Of a stretch of DNA of 64,000 bases, positions 11,567-22,224 are shown one piece after another (the first letter of the stretch is position 1; every line of letters begins with the position of its first letter). The stretch is from Taxillus chinensis (lineage: Eukaryota > Streptophyta > Magnoliopsida > Santalales > Loranthaceae). The stretch is taken from assembly GCA_023512835.1 (NCBI GenBank), contig JAKCVP010000415.1, forward strand, positions 1 through 64,000. The letters run 5' to 3'. Made by a program: the position numbers and the translations under genes. The notes beneath the pieces are model-generated. The model had not been told where the DNA came from. It saw only the letters and a program-made list of their open reading frames with translations, and made no database searches.

Positions 11567-14419
11567 TCAGAGCCTGCCGTGTCGCGCCTTGAAAATTGCA
11601 ACCTTGTCGTCGTAGAACAAGATCTCCCGGAGACGAACCATGTTCCTGCTTTCCCCCATTTCCACGTCGCTGTCTTCGTCGTGGGAGTCTGCCTGCTCCA
11701 GGTCGTCATCGTCGTCCGAGTCGTGCGATGCATCATCGTCCCCGTCATCATCATCATGGTCGTCGTCGTCGTCGTCGTCGTCTTCATCCTCGAAGTCGTC
11801 GTCGTCGTCGTCATTGCTGCTCGCACCGGACAGGTGAAGCTCGGCGTCTCGCTCTGACCATTTTCCTTCGAGGATCTCGTAGCACTTGTTGAACAGTCCC
11901 AAGTAACATAGCTCAACTTCTGGCCGGAGCACAACAATATTCAGTATCTGTTGCGCTAGTTCGCGCGTTGTCTTGTCATTCAGTTGCTGATCCTCGACTT
12001 CTCGTGTCAGGAAGGGAATGTAGAGCGCTCGAAGATGCGGCATAAACGGCATCCTCTGAAGGAAGTGATGCTGCCAGCTCGTTAGCCCCTTTCTACTCTT
12101 TTGCTTTTTTTTCATTTGGTCGTGCAGCCAGATGACAAATGGAGTACTCACCCAGTCTGCCCTGTCAATGCAGATGCACAGCTCTCGCAAGCGCGGCATC
12201 TTGCCACTGGTAATGAAATCCAGAACAGTGCGCGACACCATCCAGTGCTGCCACCTCGAGTTTCCGTCAAACTTGCCATCAGCAGACTTCTTCGTACTGT
12301 CAATCGACAGCTTCCTCAAACTCTCTCGATGTCGGCGTAGTGGTCCCTTGTAGATTTGCTCCACGCTCACAGCACTTGGATCCTGTGTGTCGGACGACAT
12401 CTGCAGAAACAAGACTTCGAGCGAATTTGGAGGCAACGCCTGGTTGATAAAGGACAGCAGCGCAATCGACACTGTGTTTGTGTGGATCTTGCGAATTCTC
12501 AGCGGGTACGAGAATCCTTCAACCTTGGGGCTTCGCGGTAGTTTGGATGCGGATGCCATGGACGAAGGGCCTCCAGCTGTCTGCCATGTTGTGTGTTTCG
12601 CAGACGGCGACGGTCCGTACTGCCTCCGCAGCGACTTCCATAGCGACTCATGTTTCGCACAGTCTAGCAGCGTGATCTCGCATAGTCTTGTCCAGTCAAT
12701 TGCCTCCTTCAATGTAAACACGGAAAGAGGCACTCGCTCCAGCTCCAAAATCTGCAGCACAAGGCGGTCTTCGTATGCGTCGTGTGCCACCGCGGCAGGC
12801 TGAGCTTGTGCCGACTTGTTGGCCTTGTCTGTGTTGATCCGAGGCAAGTCTTCCACAAACTTCGCCCCATTGTGCTTGGTAGGCCGTCCCGCTGCCTGCT
12901 TCGTACCATCGTTCGCGGGCTGAGCGTTGGTTTCTGCAGATCGGTTGCCAGACAGCCCGACATCTTTGGCCATTACTCCAGTTGCAATGGAGACGCTCGA
13001 GAGCGTGGTGGCAGCCTGCTCGATGATGCGCTGTATGCTCTGCTCGGACGCGTCTGACATTGGCGTCCGAGAAATCCCATCAGGTCCTACTGAAAAGACA
13101 TGCGAGAACAACAATCCCATTACACCACCAAGCCGATGGCCCTGGCGTGTCGCACTACCTACAGCGGGGACAGGCGAGGCTGTGCTAATGTTGGCGGCGT
13201 GCTGAAGCCTAGCAATACCCACGCGTAACTCTCTCAAGCAGTGGCGCGACCTGCCAATCAGCACCGCCATCTCCTCCAGATAATCAAGCTCGTCAATATC
13301 CACGACCCCCAGGCTCTTCAGCGGGGGTAAAATGGAAAAGGTGGGATATTTGCTGCCTGTTTCAGGCAGAGATGTCGCCGGCGCTGGCAGATGTACCTGC
13401 GATGTCGTCGCAGGTACGGAGCCTTGGATCGCCGAATTCTCCATGTTGGTGAACTCTTCTTCGCCATTCTCGCTCTGCCGGCTATTGTGCCATCTGATCC
13501 AGACTCTCTCCAGCTTACAGGGGTGGCCGTCGCCACGAGCCTCGAGACTGGAGAGTGCTTGCCAGACTTCCCTCAGGATGCCTGTAGGCATGTCCCAGAT
13601 GAACTGCTCCAGGTTGCGCATGCGCGCTACTGCGAGTGCCACCTGCGTGCCCAGAAGCTTGCCGGCCTCCTTGTATAGCATGTACTCTTGTACCCAGTCC
13701 TTTGGCCCGTTACCAAGCGAGAATTTGCGAGTGTAGAGGGCGTAGTGGTTCCCTTTGCGGCTTTTGAGTCTTGCTAGCGGGCTCGGCTTGAGCGAGTGAC
13801 CGAGTGTGGGAAGCGTGGTAGGTGGCGGAGGAGGAGGATTGACATGGCCGCAGTTGGTGCATGTGACTGGGTGCTGATTGTGCGACGAGTGGTGTGGTGA
13901 CTCGCCGAAGATCTCAGAGGCCATGACAAGTGTGGAGAGACCATAAGTCAGGGCATCGACACCGGTTCGAGGGTCTGACTGCGGAGCAAGCTCGGGCCAA
14001 ACAATGTCGAAGCGCGAGTAGATGTGGGGGATGGTCAGTGAGTGCAGGGCAGAGCATGTTACTGCAAGCGAGCAAAGGTCGTTGGTGTGGGTTATCTGCG
14101 TGCCGGTCAATCGACTGGTGTCTTGCATAGCAGCCCATCCTCGTCTTACCTCCTTGATGATGGCCTCGAGGATATCGACAGGAAGTTCCAGCAGGTGTAT
14201 GGGCTTGTCGTGCATCAAGACGGCAATGGTCTGCTGCATGTTTGGCTTTCTCGACTTGTCCCAGGCTGGCACTCTCGACGGCAGAGGCCCGGGCAGAGGA
14301 AGAGGAGGCGTGGGAAGACGGGCGTCGGTGACACGTCTGTCCTCGTCGTCCTCGTCCCCGTCTTCCTCCTCCTCCTCTTCGATGTCGTCGGGCGTATCGA
14401 AATAGTCGGGATGGTCCAT
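11567..14419 (-). CDS. F-box protein with acidic C-terminus
   Basis: Probable SCF ubiquitin-ligase substrate adaptor. Three exons: 14419-14150, 14095-12152 and 12070-11567, giving 905 residues. Both introns are multiples of three without in-frame stops (54 nt, 14096-14149; 81 nt, 12071-12151), so the unspliced frame stays open. Removing them gives clean family sequence: the F-box LELPVDILEAIIKE joins THTNDLCSLAVTCSALHSL (about residues 74-115), and a GCTAAC branch point precedes the second acceptor. The C-terminus has a long Asp-rich run (about 13 of 15 positions Asp at its core), followed by MVRLREILFYDDKVAIFKA. The start at 14419 has G at -3; the frame continues upstream only from a TTG and looks non-coding. 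The substrate is unknown. Confidence 0.82.
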   Translation of the reverse strand: MDHPDYFDTPDDIEEEEEEDGDEDDEDRRVTDARLPTPPLPLPGPLPSRVPAWDKSRKPNMQQTIAVLMHDKPIHLLELPVDILEAIIKEVRRGWAAMQDTSRLTGTQITHTNDLCSLAVTCSALHSLTIPHIYSRFDIVWPELAPQSDPRTGVDALTYGLSTLVMASEIFGESPHHSSHNQHPVTCTNCGHVNPPPPPPTTLPTLGHSLKPSPLARLKSRKGNHYALYTRKFSLGNGPKDWVQEYMLYKEAGKLLGTQVALAVARMRNLEQFIWDMPTGILREVWQALSSLEARGDGHPCKLERVWIRWHNSRQSENGEEEFTNMENSAIQGSVPATTSQVHLPAPATSLPETGSKYPTFSILPPLKSLGVVDIDELDYLEEMAVLIGRSRHCLRELRVGIARLQHAANISTASPVPAVGSATRQGHRLGGVMGLLFSHVFSVGPDGISRTPMSDASEQSIQRIIEQAATTLSSVSIATGVMAKDVGLSGNRSAETNAQPANDGTKQAAGRPTKHNGAKFVEDLPRINTDKANKSAQAQPAAVAHDAYEDRLVLQILELERVPLSVFTLKEAIDWTRLCEITLLDCAKHESLWKSLRRQYGPSPSAKHTTWQTAGGPSSMASASKLPRSPKVEGFSYPLRIRKIHTNTVSIALLSFINQALPPNSLEVLFLQMSSDTQDPSAVSVEQIYKGPLRRHRESLRKLSIDSTKKSADGKFDGNSRWQHWMVSRTVLDFITSGKMPRLRELCICIDRADWVSTPFVIWLHDQMKKKQKSRKGLTSWQHHFLQRMPFMPHLRALYIPFLTREVEDQQLNDKTTRELAQQILNIVVLRPEVELCYLGLFNKCYEILEGKWSERDAELHLSGASSNDDDDDDFEDEDDDDDDDDHDDDDGDDDASHDSDDDDDLEQADSHDEDSDVEMGESRNMVRLREILFYDDKVAIFKARHGRL

Positions 14420-14979
14420 CACGCGGCGGTCGAGTGAAAGACACGTAGCGTTGTGGTCACGGGTCTGGGGACAGCGTCCGTTATGGCGTGTGCGCAAGCG
14501 TAACGCAGTCAGTCGGGAGCATGTCAAAGAAGGTGTTTGGCCGCGCAGAGCCCAATTGCCTTGGTGTTGACTAGCGGAGGATGTGGAGTCGCAGGGCGGA
14601 TGCGATTCAAACGGCCCGCGAATAATGAGATGCAGGTGGGCGAGCGCTGAGACTAGCGGGCTTTGCTGAGACGGGCGCGATAATGAAGGGCGAGTGAGCA
14701 ACGTGAGGTGGGTGTCAAAGAGCGGTGCAAGCCGAAGAGGATGCGGATGTTTCTGGAAGCGAAGGCCTGGCGTGCCTGGGCACAATACAGTGATCAGCAA
14801 ATGTTGCCTGCCAGGGAGTGAGCCGCCGCAGGTGGATGGGCAGGAAGCTTCACGTCTTGGGTTGGTGCCACTGCTGTACTGTTTGTAGTCCAAGTCACCT
14901 CATGATTCTCCTGCCTACCGACCCTAACTGCACTTCACATGCCCAATGCCTCCCCTCGCGCGCCCTTGTCCCTCCCATT
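14420..14979. other. Promoter/5' UTR region of the F-box gene
   Basis: 560 bp between tandem minus-strand genes. The F-box reading frame stays open through most of it, but without an ATG and with non-conserved Pro/Ser/His-rich sequence, so I treat it as leader. Confidence 0.5.
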
Positions 14980-17613
14980 TCACCCAAATGTCTCCGCCAC
15001 CTGGCCCACGAACCCGTCAAAGCCCGTGAAGCTCTTCAGCGACACCTCCGCCCCAGACACGGACCCGCCTGCACTCGCCGGCATCACCAGCACTGACGAC
15101 CCAACCTCCAGCCAGGCTCTGTACGAGATGAACTGGAGCGTCAACAGCACCTTCTGCTCCCGTGCGCCTGGTGCCGCCTCCTCCTCCGAATCCTCCGAGT
15201 CCATCTCAAACGCAAAGCCCTCTGCCTCCTCACTCGCGCCCTCTCTCATCGATCTCCTCGGCGGCATTGCATGCAGGGCTGCATCCTGCTGCAGAGCCAC
15301 CGCGATGACCTTGGCTGGCTCGCGGATGCTCGCGCAGTAGACGACCACCTTTTTGCCCACAGTGGCTGCTGCTGCATCTGCTCTCTCAAACGTCGCAGTA
15401 AAGGAATGCGCGCCCTGCGGATTGCCCACCGTCGCTATCATGCCCTTCCGAATCTCCGGCAAGGCTCCCTCGCTAGGATTATCCAGGGCTACCAGGCCAA
15501 TGGTACCTGCTTGGTCCTCCTGCAGGGTCTGCACGGGGAGCCGCAGATTTCGAACGCTCACCACCTTCATGCGACGCCATTCTTTCTCGCGAGGAAGCAC
15601 TCGGAGCTTTGGCGACGACGTGGCCTCAAGGAGCGCCTCACCAAATGACCTCGGCGTCAGGAAGGCGTCATCGTAGTGGCTAGCAGGCAATGGCTGCGTT
15701 ATGTGCACGTTTGCTGCGTACGAAAAGGGGCCCACCACCAGCTCGTCGCCAATCGTGACAGACCCTCGTGCAAGGTAGCCGCTGATGATGGACCCATTGG
15801 CTGCCACCTCATTAGCCCCCTCAACCACTGTCGCAGCAGATGCAGGCAAGGTAAAGGTGTCGTCAATTTCGAACATTGTTTGACTCCCGCTACTGATTCC
15901 GTCAAAATCATGGATAGGTGAGGGAATTGGGAGATGTTTCAAAAGCGCATGCAACTTGCTGATGCCTTGACCGCTGACAGAGCTTGTGAAGAGTACGGGC
16001 ACGCTCAGTCTAGGCGCATCCCTGAGAGCATTGCAGAGCTTCTCAGCCTCCGCACAGTCTTCTTGACGAATAGTGTGTAAGTCTTCTTCACTAATCTTGC
16101 GGTTGTCGTTGCTCAGCATTATTGGTTTTCGGCCGGCCGCCTTCAGCATCGACAGTAATGCAGAAAGGATTTGCCGAAAATTGGTCTTGTTTGCGACATC
16201 CAGTTTGGTGACAATGACAATGAGTGGCAGATCTAGCCGGAGGCAGAGGTCTAGATGTGCCATCGAAAGATGAGCGCTTGCTCCAGAGAACGAAGGATCA
16301 GACACCACCGAGGCGAGATCTCCATCAGTGCCACCATTAGCCGCTACGCAGAGCATTGTCCAGTGCGGTGCCCAGCCAACTAGGCCTCGCACGGTGGTCC
16401 TCCGGAACCGAGGATGGCCTGCCGAGTCGGTCAGCAGCGCCAGTCTGGTTGACTCTGCATGTATGTCATTCCAGGACACGACATCCTTTGATCCGTAGTT
16501 TACCACTTCCACCTCCGTCCCATTTGGCGTATCCATGTATCCTATCAACTCCTGTGCCAACGAGCTGGTCACGCCAGAAGCTATCTCGTGCCTGTGCTTG
16601 AGAAGACTGAGTCGACTGCTCCCACGGCCGTTGTCTAGAGATGACGTTGATAGAGTTCCAAGAAGCGTAGACTTGCCAGAAGTAGTCGCGCCTGTAATGG
16701 ATACGCGTAGCTGCTCCGTTGAGACATGGTCCGTCGTTGGCTCAGTCTTCGAATAGCAGTCTTTGCGTGTTTGGCCAGTCAAGTCACGACCATCTTTTTC
16801 CCTGCCATCGCTCATGCGCAATTCTGGCTTGACGTAGGCTTCCGCAACATACAAGCGACCCGTCTGCACAAGCTTCCCTTTCTTTGTCGAGTCCTCGTCT
16901 ATCCAGCGACATTCACCCACCGGCACCATTCGCAGGATTTCGACTGAGCAGCCAATCGAAAAGGCCATGGCACGTAGGTTGTTCAAGCTCTCAATCATCT
17001 CATCTTTGGCAAGGCCCACAAAAGTGCCGTCGTCTGAGACGCCAATCTCATAGAGAGCGCCCTTACTCTCCTCAAGACCAGGAACAAGCTTAGCGGGCTC
17101 GTTGAGTGGTAGCAATGTTTGCGTCTCGTCAAGCAGTTTCGGAAGGATGACATTGTTCGCAGACGAGGTATGATGTGGCGAGGACTGCTGCAGTCGCCAA
17201 AGCAACTGAGTCGTCAGCTGTTCAAGTCTGTATTGCCGGGACCCATACGAGTGGGACATTGGCGGGCTACGGTCAGTCTCTGGGTAAAGGCGAGGAGAAG
17301 GTGTTCCTTGTCGCGACGCCTGCGAGCCTGCGATATGCCGCGTCGTAGTAGCACCTAAGAAGGAGCGACGGGGACGCAGCAGCAAATGCAGCTTGTACTC
17401 CGTGGGACCCTCCTGAGGTTCGGCTCCCAGCCTCGTAACGTGGAGGTCTTCGGGAGGGCTCAGGTTGAGCTCCTCAAAGTCCTCAATCAGCGCCTCGCGA
17501 CTTCTCTTCAACGCCTTCGCCTCGTCGTCCAAACGCGGGCTTTGCTGCGCCGACACAGACCACGGGGACGCCACGCGTGGCGGATCCGGATCAAAGGTGA
17601 AGATGGAAGCCAT
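14980..17613 (-). CDS. GTPBP1/GTPBP2-like GTPase (EF-Tu-type translational GTPase family)
   Basis: Intronless, 877 residues. The N-terminal ~300 residues carry family-like segments such as GALYEIGVSDDGTFVGLAKD. The G domain starts near residue 303: G1 GATTSGKST (308-316), G3 DSAGH (396-400) and G4 TKLD (469-472). EF-Tu-like beta-barrel domains follow, including FEIDDTFTLPASAATVVEG, a GSVTIGDELVVGPF segment and a final barrel with SFTGFDGFVGQVAE. This architecture matches animal GTPBP1/2, linked to ribosome rescue and mRNA turnover; the fungal role is less known. G1 has Thr-Thr-Ser where most translational GTPases have His/Val-Asp, and the DSAGH G3 replaces the usual DxPGH. Both are seen by eye and fit this subfamily. 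Confidence 0.88.
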   Translation of the reverse strand: MASIFTFDPDPPRVASPWSVSAQQSPRLDDEAKALKRSREALIEDFEELNLSPPEDLHVTRLGAEPQEGPTEYKLHLLLRPRRSFLGATTTRHIAGSQASRQGTPSPRLYPETDRSPPMSHSYGSRQYRLEQLTTQLLWRLQQSSPHHTSSANNVILPKLLDETQTLLPLNEPAKLVPGLEESKGALYEIGVSDDGTFVGLAKDEMIESLNNLRAMAFSIGCSVEILRMVPVGECRWIDEDSTKKGKLVQTGRLYVAEAYVKPELRMSDGREKDGRDLTGQTRKDCYSKTEPTTDHVSTEQLRVSITGATTSGKSTLLGTLSTSSLDNGRGSSRLSLLKHRHEIASGVTSSLAQELIGYMDTPNGTEVEVVNYGSKDVVSWNDIHAESTRLALLTDSAGHPRFRRTTVRGLVGWAPHWTMLCVAANGGTDGDLASVVSDPSFSGASAHLSMAHLDLCLRLDLPLIVIVTKLDVANKTNFRQILSALLSMLKAAGRKPIMLSNDNRKISEEDLHTIRQEDCAEAEKLCNALRDAPRLSVPVLFTSSVSGQGISKLHALLKHLPIPSPIHDFDGISSGSQTMFEIDDTFTLPASAATVVEGANEVAANGSIISGYLARGSVTIGDELVVGPFSYAANVHITQPLPASHYDDAFLTPRSFGEALLEATSSPKLRVLPREKEWRRMKVVSVRNLRLPVQTLQEDQAGTIGLVALDNPSEGALPEIRKGMIATVGNPQGAHSFTATFERADAAAATVGKKVVVYCASIREPAKVIAVALQQDAALHAMPPRRSMREGASEEAEGFAFEMDSEDSEEEAAPGAREQKVLLTLQFISYRAWLEVGSSVLVMPASAGGSVSGAEVSLKSFTGFDGFVGQVAETFG

Positions 17614-18547
17614 CTGATGTGAGGCTGACTTGGGCCGGGTATGGGTACAGATCTACCGGGTGACGCAATGGCCTCACGACAAACCTATTCGTTTTCGATA
17701 GCTTAATGATAAAGGGAAGCCTCTGGGTATCAGATGTTTGCTAAGAGGAGACATTTGAAGCATCAACGGTTGCATCTTTCGTCGTCGTCGTTGTCGGCCT
17801 ATGCTCTTGAGGTTTTATCAAATTCCTGTAGACATAGCTTGTCTCTCAGAAAGATATGAAAGGGTCAAAAGTCGCTGGACATACAATCAGTAACGAGAGA
17901 TGAGTCAAACAAGCACAGAGTCGCTACAGACATTGAGATCAATAATCCTTGAGAGCGGCCACAAGGATTCAGGGAATGTGTGAGTATGCTGGGCCAGAAA
18001 GAGAGAGAGGAAAAAGCAAAGGGTCGGGAAAAGTCCAGCCTGGTGGAGCAGCGTGTCTAGCAAGTTCGCGGTGCTCTCGCGTTGACGCGACGTGACTCAA
18101 ATTGGCAGAGTGTCATCATCTCGGCTGGAGGTGAGAGCGACAAAGACAAGAGGGGCAAAGTGTGACCGGCAAGTGCGGCTCCACGTCAGAGGGCGGCGCC
18201 AGCAATCGTTGAGAGGGGGCTCCAACCTTTATTCACCAACACATCTGGAGACTCAAACTCATCAGCTGCCCCAAGGTATCAACAAGAACCTCTCGAATAA
18301 CCATGTCATGCGCATCGAGAGGCATTCAATTCAAAGGAACTCTAGTCTTGCACAATTTTCAACAAGGTACGCTGCAATCTCCGTGGCACATACAGAGCCC
18401 ATCCAGACCCGCAATTTTTCCAAACGCCATCACCTTCACACTTGTTACAATGCAGACTCAAACTCCTCAGGCCGTTTGAGTATCCCTGAAATCAAGCGAA
18501 AATCCACATACGTGCTCCCAATGCTCCAGCAGGACGGCTTCCACCTT
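17614..18547. other. Intergenic region
   Basis: Between the GTPase promoter and the 3' end of the zinc-finger gene. It contains a short TCGTCGTCG run near 17780. A plus-strand open frame (18092-18751) begins at GTG and lies mostly antisense to the zinc-finger 3' end; I do not consider it a gene. Confidence 0.5.
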
Positions 18548-19948
18548 TTATCGCCTACGCTGCATGTCGTACCGCCGATCTTCATCATCATCGCCATACT
18601 CCTCTCCGCCGACTTTGTAGTCTGGGTGGGCTCTGCACTTGCCCCCGAGTACATGATTCTTCTTTGCTGTACTTCGCGTGAACTCGGCGCCGCAGTACTC
18701 GCAATAGCTCTTGTTTGCCTTTCCATCTCGTTCACGTTGATGCCGCAGTAAATTTGAAAATGTGGAAAATTCTCTGCCGTTGCAACCGTGTTCATAGCAG
18801 CGTGCTTTCCCTCGCTCCTCAGAAGCTGGTGCTAGCACGTTGAATGGTCGATATGACTCCTGATTGGGTGGGTTCATTGAAGAGCTTGCTGTTGTGTAGT
18901 ATGACGACGCCGCTTCGTAAGCCACCCCTGATCCTTGAGGCTGACTTGCATAAGGGTACATTGTACCTGACGCTTGCGCAGCAGCATACTGTGCGCGAGG
19001 TACGGAAGCGCTTGAGAGATGTGGAGATCTATACCAAAATCTTTTAGTCAAAGCCAGCTCACATCTGGACACATTGAACAACATACGCTGTGCCATAGGC
19101 GTTGCGGCCATATCCGGGACTCGCTTGGCTGACGGGTGTCATGGGGGCCGGGTATCCGCCGTACGTAGCGTATGCTGGTGCGTAGTGCTTGGCAGAATGG
19201 TGGTAGTTTTCGTCTTCAGAGCCACTAGTTGACGCCCTCCGCCGGTGATCCTGGCGGAAAGGATCGTCCCGTCTGGGAGTACTCATAGCGTCAAAGGACC
19301 CGCGAGAGAAGAAATCACACGAGGAAAGCTGAGGCAGCAATGTGCCTTGAAGAGCGGGCGGAGAGTCGGCGGCAAGTGGAGGTGGCGAACCCTCTGGTTT
19401 GAACCTTTGTCGCAACGACTTGAGGTGACCCTTGCTTCGCTCGATGGTGTCGACTTCTGATCGAGAACGTTTGAGAGATGGCTTTGGCTCTGGTAATTTA
19501 AGACTCTTCTTCACTGAGCCACCGGAGGAAAGCATGGACGCAATTGAACTAGCCTCCGTCGTAATAGGTCCCGTGTGAGTATGAATATCTCCAGAGTAAT
19601 CTAGTCTTACGTGTCAGTCTGAGGGCTCGTGACCTATGACATGTCTGCCTTGCTACGGCGGCACAGCAGGTGTAGTAACGAGACAGACCAGGGGCCTAGA
19701 CTAGGCGACTCACCTTGGCCAATACACATCGCTGTAGAGCGTGAAATGGGTGACTCGGTCTTAGGAAATCGAGCATGCGGCGCGTACTCGACACACCTGT
19801 GATTTGAAAGCAAGGTCAGCAACTAGATCAGACCAAAGCTGTGTACCGACAGATGGGTATGAGGGCCATCATGTTGTCAGACAAGGGACGGTGCGCAGTG
19901 AGGAAAGGTCTCAGGATTGGAGGACACGTCCGATTAAACTTACGCCAT
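18548..19948 (-). CDS. C2H2/C2HC-type zinc-finger protein
   Basis: Four exons reconstructed: 19948-19944 (only ATGGC), 19796-19714, 19600-19087 and 19028-18548, joined by introns of 147, 113 and 58 nt. Donors are GTAAGT, GTGAGT and GTATGT, and the joins keep the frame throughout (MA|CVEYAPHARF, CIGQ|DYSGDIHTHTG, YGTA|SPHLSS). The product is 360 residues. The N-terminal half is basic and Ser/Pro-rich, and the middle is Tyr/Ala/Pro-rich. Near residues 278-332 lie two zinc-binding motifs: CYEHGC followed by a FSNLLRHQRERDG stretch, then CEYCGAEFTRSTAKKNHV with a terminal C (C2HC). The tail is acidic then basic. A DNA-binding transcription factor is likely; targets are unknown. The 5-nt first coding exon is the weakest part of the model. 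Confidence 0.75.
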
Positions 19949-21840
19949 GCTTGCTTAGAGTGAACTAGCTGCCAAATCCGGATGTTGTTGAAAGGGAGTC
20001 ACGACGTTCTGGACTCGCAGTGCCTGGTAGTGTTGAGAGGGGCGAAGAAAAGCCGTTCTCGATCTGGCAAGACAAGCCGAGAGCTGAATGCTGAACGTGA
20101 AAAACACTGTGCCTCACACCCTTGTACTGGTCGAGGAATCCGGCTCAAGCTAGTGAATCGGGGCAGGGGCTTCTGGTAGAAATCTTGATTGCGAGGTCAG
20201 GAAGAGAGGGGCGCGCGGATAAGAATGCCAGCATTGCTCAATTCTGTGGCACAGTCGCGCGCGGCAGAGAATGCACGGGGTCTTTCGGACCTGGCGCGTG
20301 CCAATTCAGCGGCTCAGTCGTCTGGCAGTAGCGGCCTTGACGGCAAAGGCACAACGGCTGGAATAACGCCATGGCGGACTGCATCGGCTGGACTTTGGCG
20401 CTTAGCGCACGTCTTTGACGCAAACCAAAGAGAGATCTGACCAGAGGATTTGCTCTTGTTTGAAGGCTATGTCAGCCTGAACTGCGACCAAGGCGCGCTA
20501 TACTTTGATGTGGTGGCTTGTGGCTCGAGCATTTTTGCCGATGGCGCGAGTGCGGGAGATTGGCAATGAGACGTGCAACATATGCTGCAAGGCTGCGTGC
20601 CCTTCTGGTCCAAATGCGAAGGATGATCTGACCTACCCAGTCTCATCCTGCGCCCTGGCAAAGGCGGTTCTGATCCATTCGATGATACGTCGCGAGAGCG
20701 TCATACTTGAGACACGCAAATAAATTAGTCGGGCATGCACAGATGCAGCAAGCACAGAGACGGCGGGCCCGTGCTCTCGTATCGGCGCCTGTGAGGTAAT
20801 GCGACATCCAGCTTGTTGACCGGGACGACCGCGCCGCATGACGGCTCGTCGCGGGAGCTCCACAGTTGGCCGTGAAAATTGGTCCACCGTGGGTGGCCAT
20901 CCTCCGAAGTCGCAGCGGTGGCTGAACAGGCATGTAAAACCTGACGTGACTTGCTGAATGGGCCTGGAGGGAGCGCTCAGCGCTGCATGTGCCAGTTGAG
21001 GCCTCTTTACGATACTCTCATGCACGTTCTGCACCTTGCAGCGGGGCAGAGCAGTGTGAAGAATTGCTGCGTCAAACCAACGAAGCCTATTGGGCATGTG
21101 TAAGCTGCTAGCAGCAAATGTGACTGTGTGCCACAGCGCGTGGCGCACGAGTCACAGATGGAAGCGGCAGGTGGGAGGATCGAGCGGAGCGGCTGACCCG
21201 CATATGCGCGGGCGAGACGCAACCAAGCAGGGGCTAAATCGATGACAGCGACAATCAATCGCGGAGCGCGCCTGGCCTTGATTCGTGCATATAGCTCGTT
21301 TGCTAGCGCAGAAGCCGATGGTACGTGCAGTCGAGTGCAACCGTGGCGGGCAGGCGCAGAGGCAAGGTAAAGTGTAGGCTGTCTCAACGCCAGCACCAGC
21401 AACCTCGGATGGAAGCGACGACACCATGTGCATAGCAACAAGCCACAACGGCGGGAATAGCGGCCTGGGCAATAGCCAGGCGCACTCAAGCTGCCAGGCT
21501 CACTTGAGCGGGCACAATAAAGTGCGGCACAGCAGCCATGATCTGGCGGCTCGGGCAAGAAGCGTGGCAGTCAGGCGTACGAAAATGGATCTGGGCAATT
21601 ACACGTCGAATTGTGATCATTCTGACACGTTGTTGCGGGGTGGGATCAACGCGTTTGGCATTTGCGCTACCACGCCGCATGGCAGCGGTGGTGGTCGATT
21701 TGGGATGAAGTCGATAAAGATCTGGCAGTGCAGCCAATCAGGGGTGGGGGCTGATGATTTCCAACGGTGCGATATGTCCGAATGCCCGAGGCTGACAGAC
21801 TTGGAGGCAATGACCCAACCATCGCGCTCGCACCGTCATC
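19949..21840. other. 1.9 kb intergenic region without recognised genes
   Basis: GC-balanced unique-looking sequence between the zinc-finger start and the Nif3-like gene. Open frames of up to ~180 codons occur on both strands (for example 21426-21968 +, 21007-21558 -). They overlap each other, lack recognisable domains and show no signal peptide. It could hold UTRs or a non-coding transcript. Confidence 0.45.
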
Positions 21841-22224
21841 TCAGAAGTCCTCGATGCGATAGACCTCATAGGCCACTTCTTCGTAGGGATGAGCACTGTT
21901 GCGAGAGCTGGTCAGCATGTATAGTCAAGGTCCTGTCAGCCAGCGGAGGTACCTCTTCAGCGCGCTGACCGCGTCCCGGGTCTGTTGTTCCCCTGAGCAC
22001 ATCAGCTCGCATCGAACCTCGCCTACTTCCTCTAGGGTCTCAGGCGTGCCGAGATGCGGACTGGCCTCTTTCGCAGGTCTGAACTGGCCGATGCCGGGCG
22101 TAGTGAAGCAGCACTCCGAGTACTTGCCAATTGTGCCAGCTCCCGTCTTGAAAATGGCCGTCTTGCATTGTTGGATCGCGTTCGGCGGGGCAAAGAAGAT
22201 CAGCTTGAAGCGCTGGAGTGACAT
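21841..22224 (-). CDS. Small Nif3-like domain protein
   Basis: Two exons, 22224-21953 and 21895-21841, around a 57-nt intron (GTACCT donor, CAACAG acceptor). They give a compact 108-residue protein. The sequence matches the small middle domain of NIF3/YqfO proteins: start MSLQRFKLIFFAPPNAIQQC, a TGAGTIGKYSECCFTTPGIG core, and the C-terminal AHPYEEVAYEVYRIEDF. That last motif appears only after splicing. The metal-binding NIF3 halves are absent, so it is a free-standing domain, as in some bacterial short homologues. The frame continues upstream only from a GTG, so the ATG at 22224 is preferred. Function is unknown; a ligand-binding or regulatory role is conjecture. Confidence 0.82.

Noticed and set aside
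11755..11815. Dense TCG/TCA repeats, considered as a CRISPR-like or satellite array
   Set aside because: They encode the Asp-rich tract of the F-box protein in frame; no spacer structure.
14420..14893. N-terminal extension of the F-box protein by 158 residues
   Set aside because: The extension starts at TTG, has no ATG and is Pro/Ser/His-rich; the ATG at 14419 has a good context.
18092..18751. Plus-strand 219-codon open frame with a hydrophobic C-terminal part
   Set aside because: Begins at GTG, and its hydrophobic end is the antisense of the zinc-finger coding exon; no ATG or splice support.
21426..21968. ATG-initiated plus-strand open frame of 180 codons
   Set aside because: No recognisable domain; runs antisense into the Nif3-like gene; composition shifts along its length.
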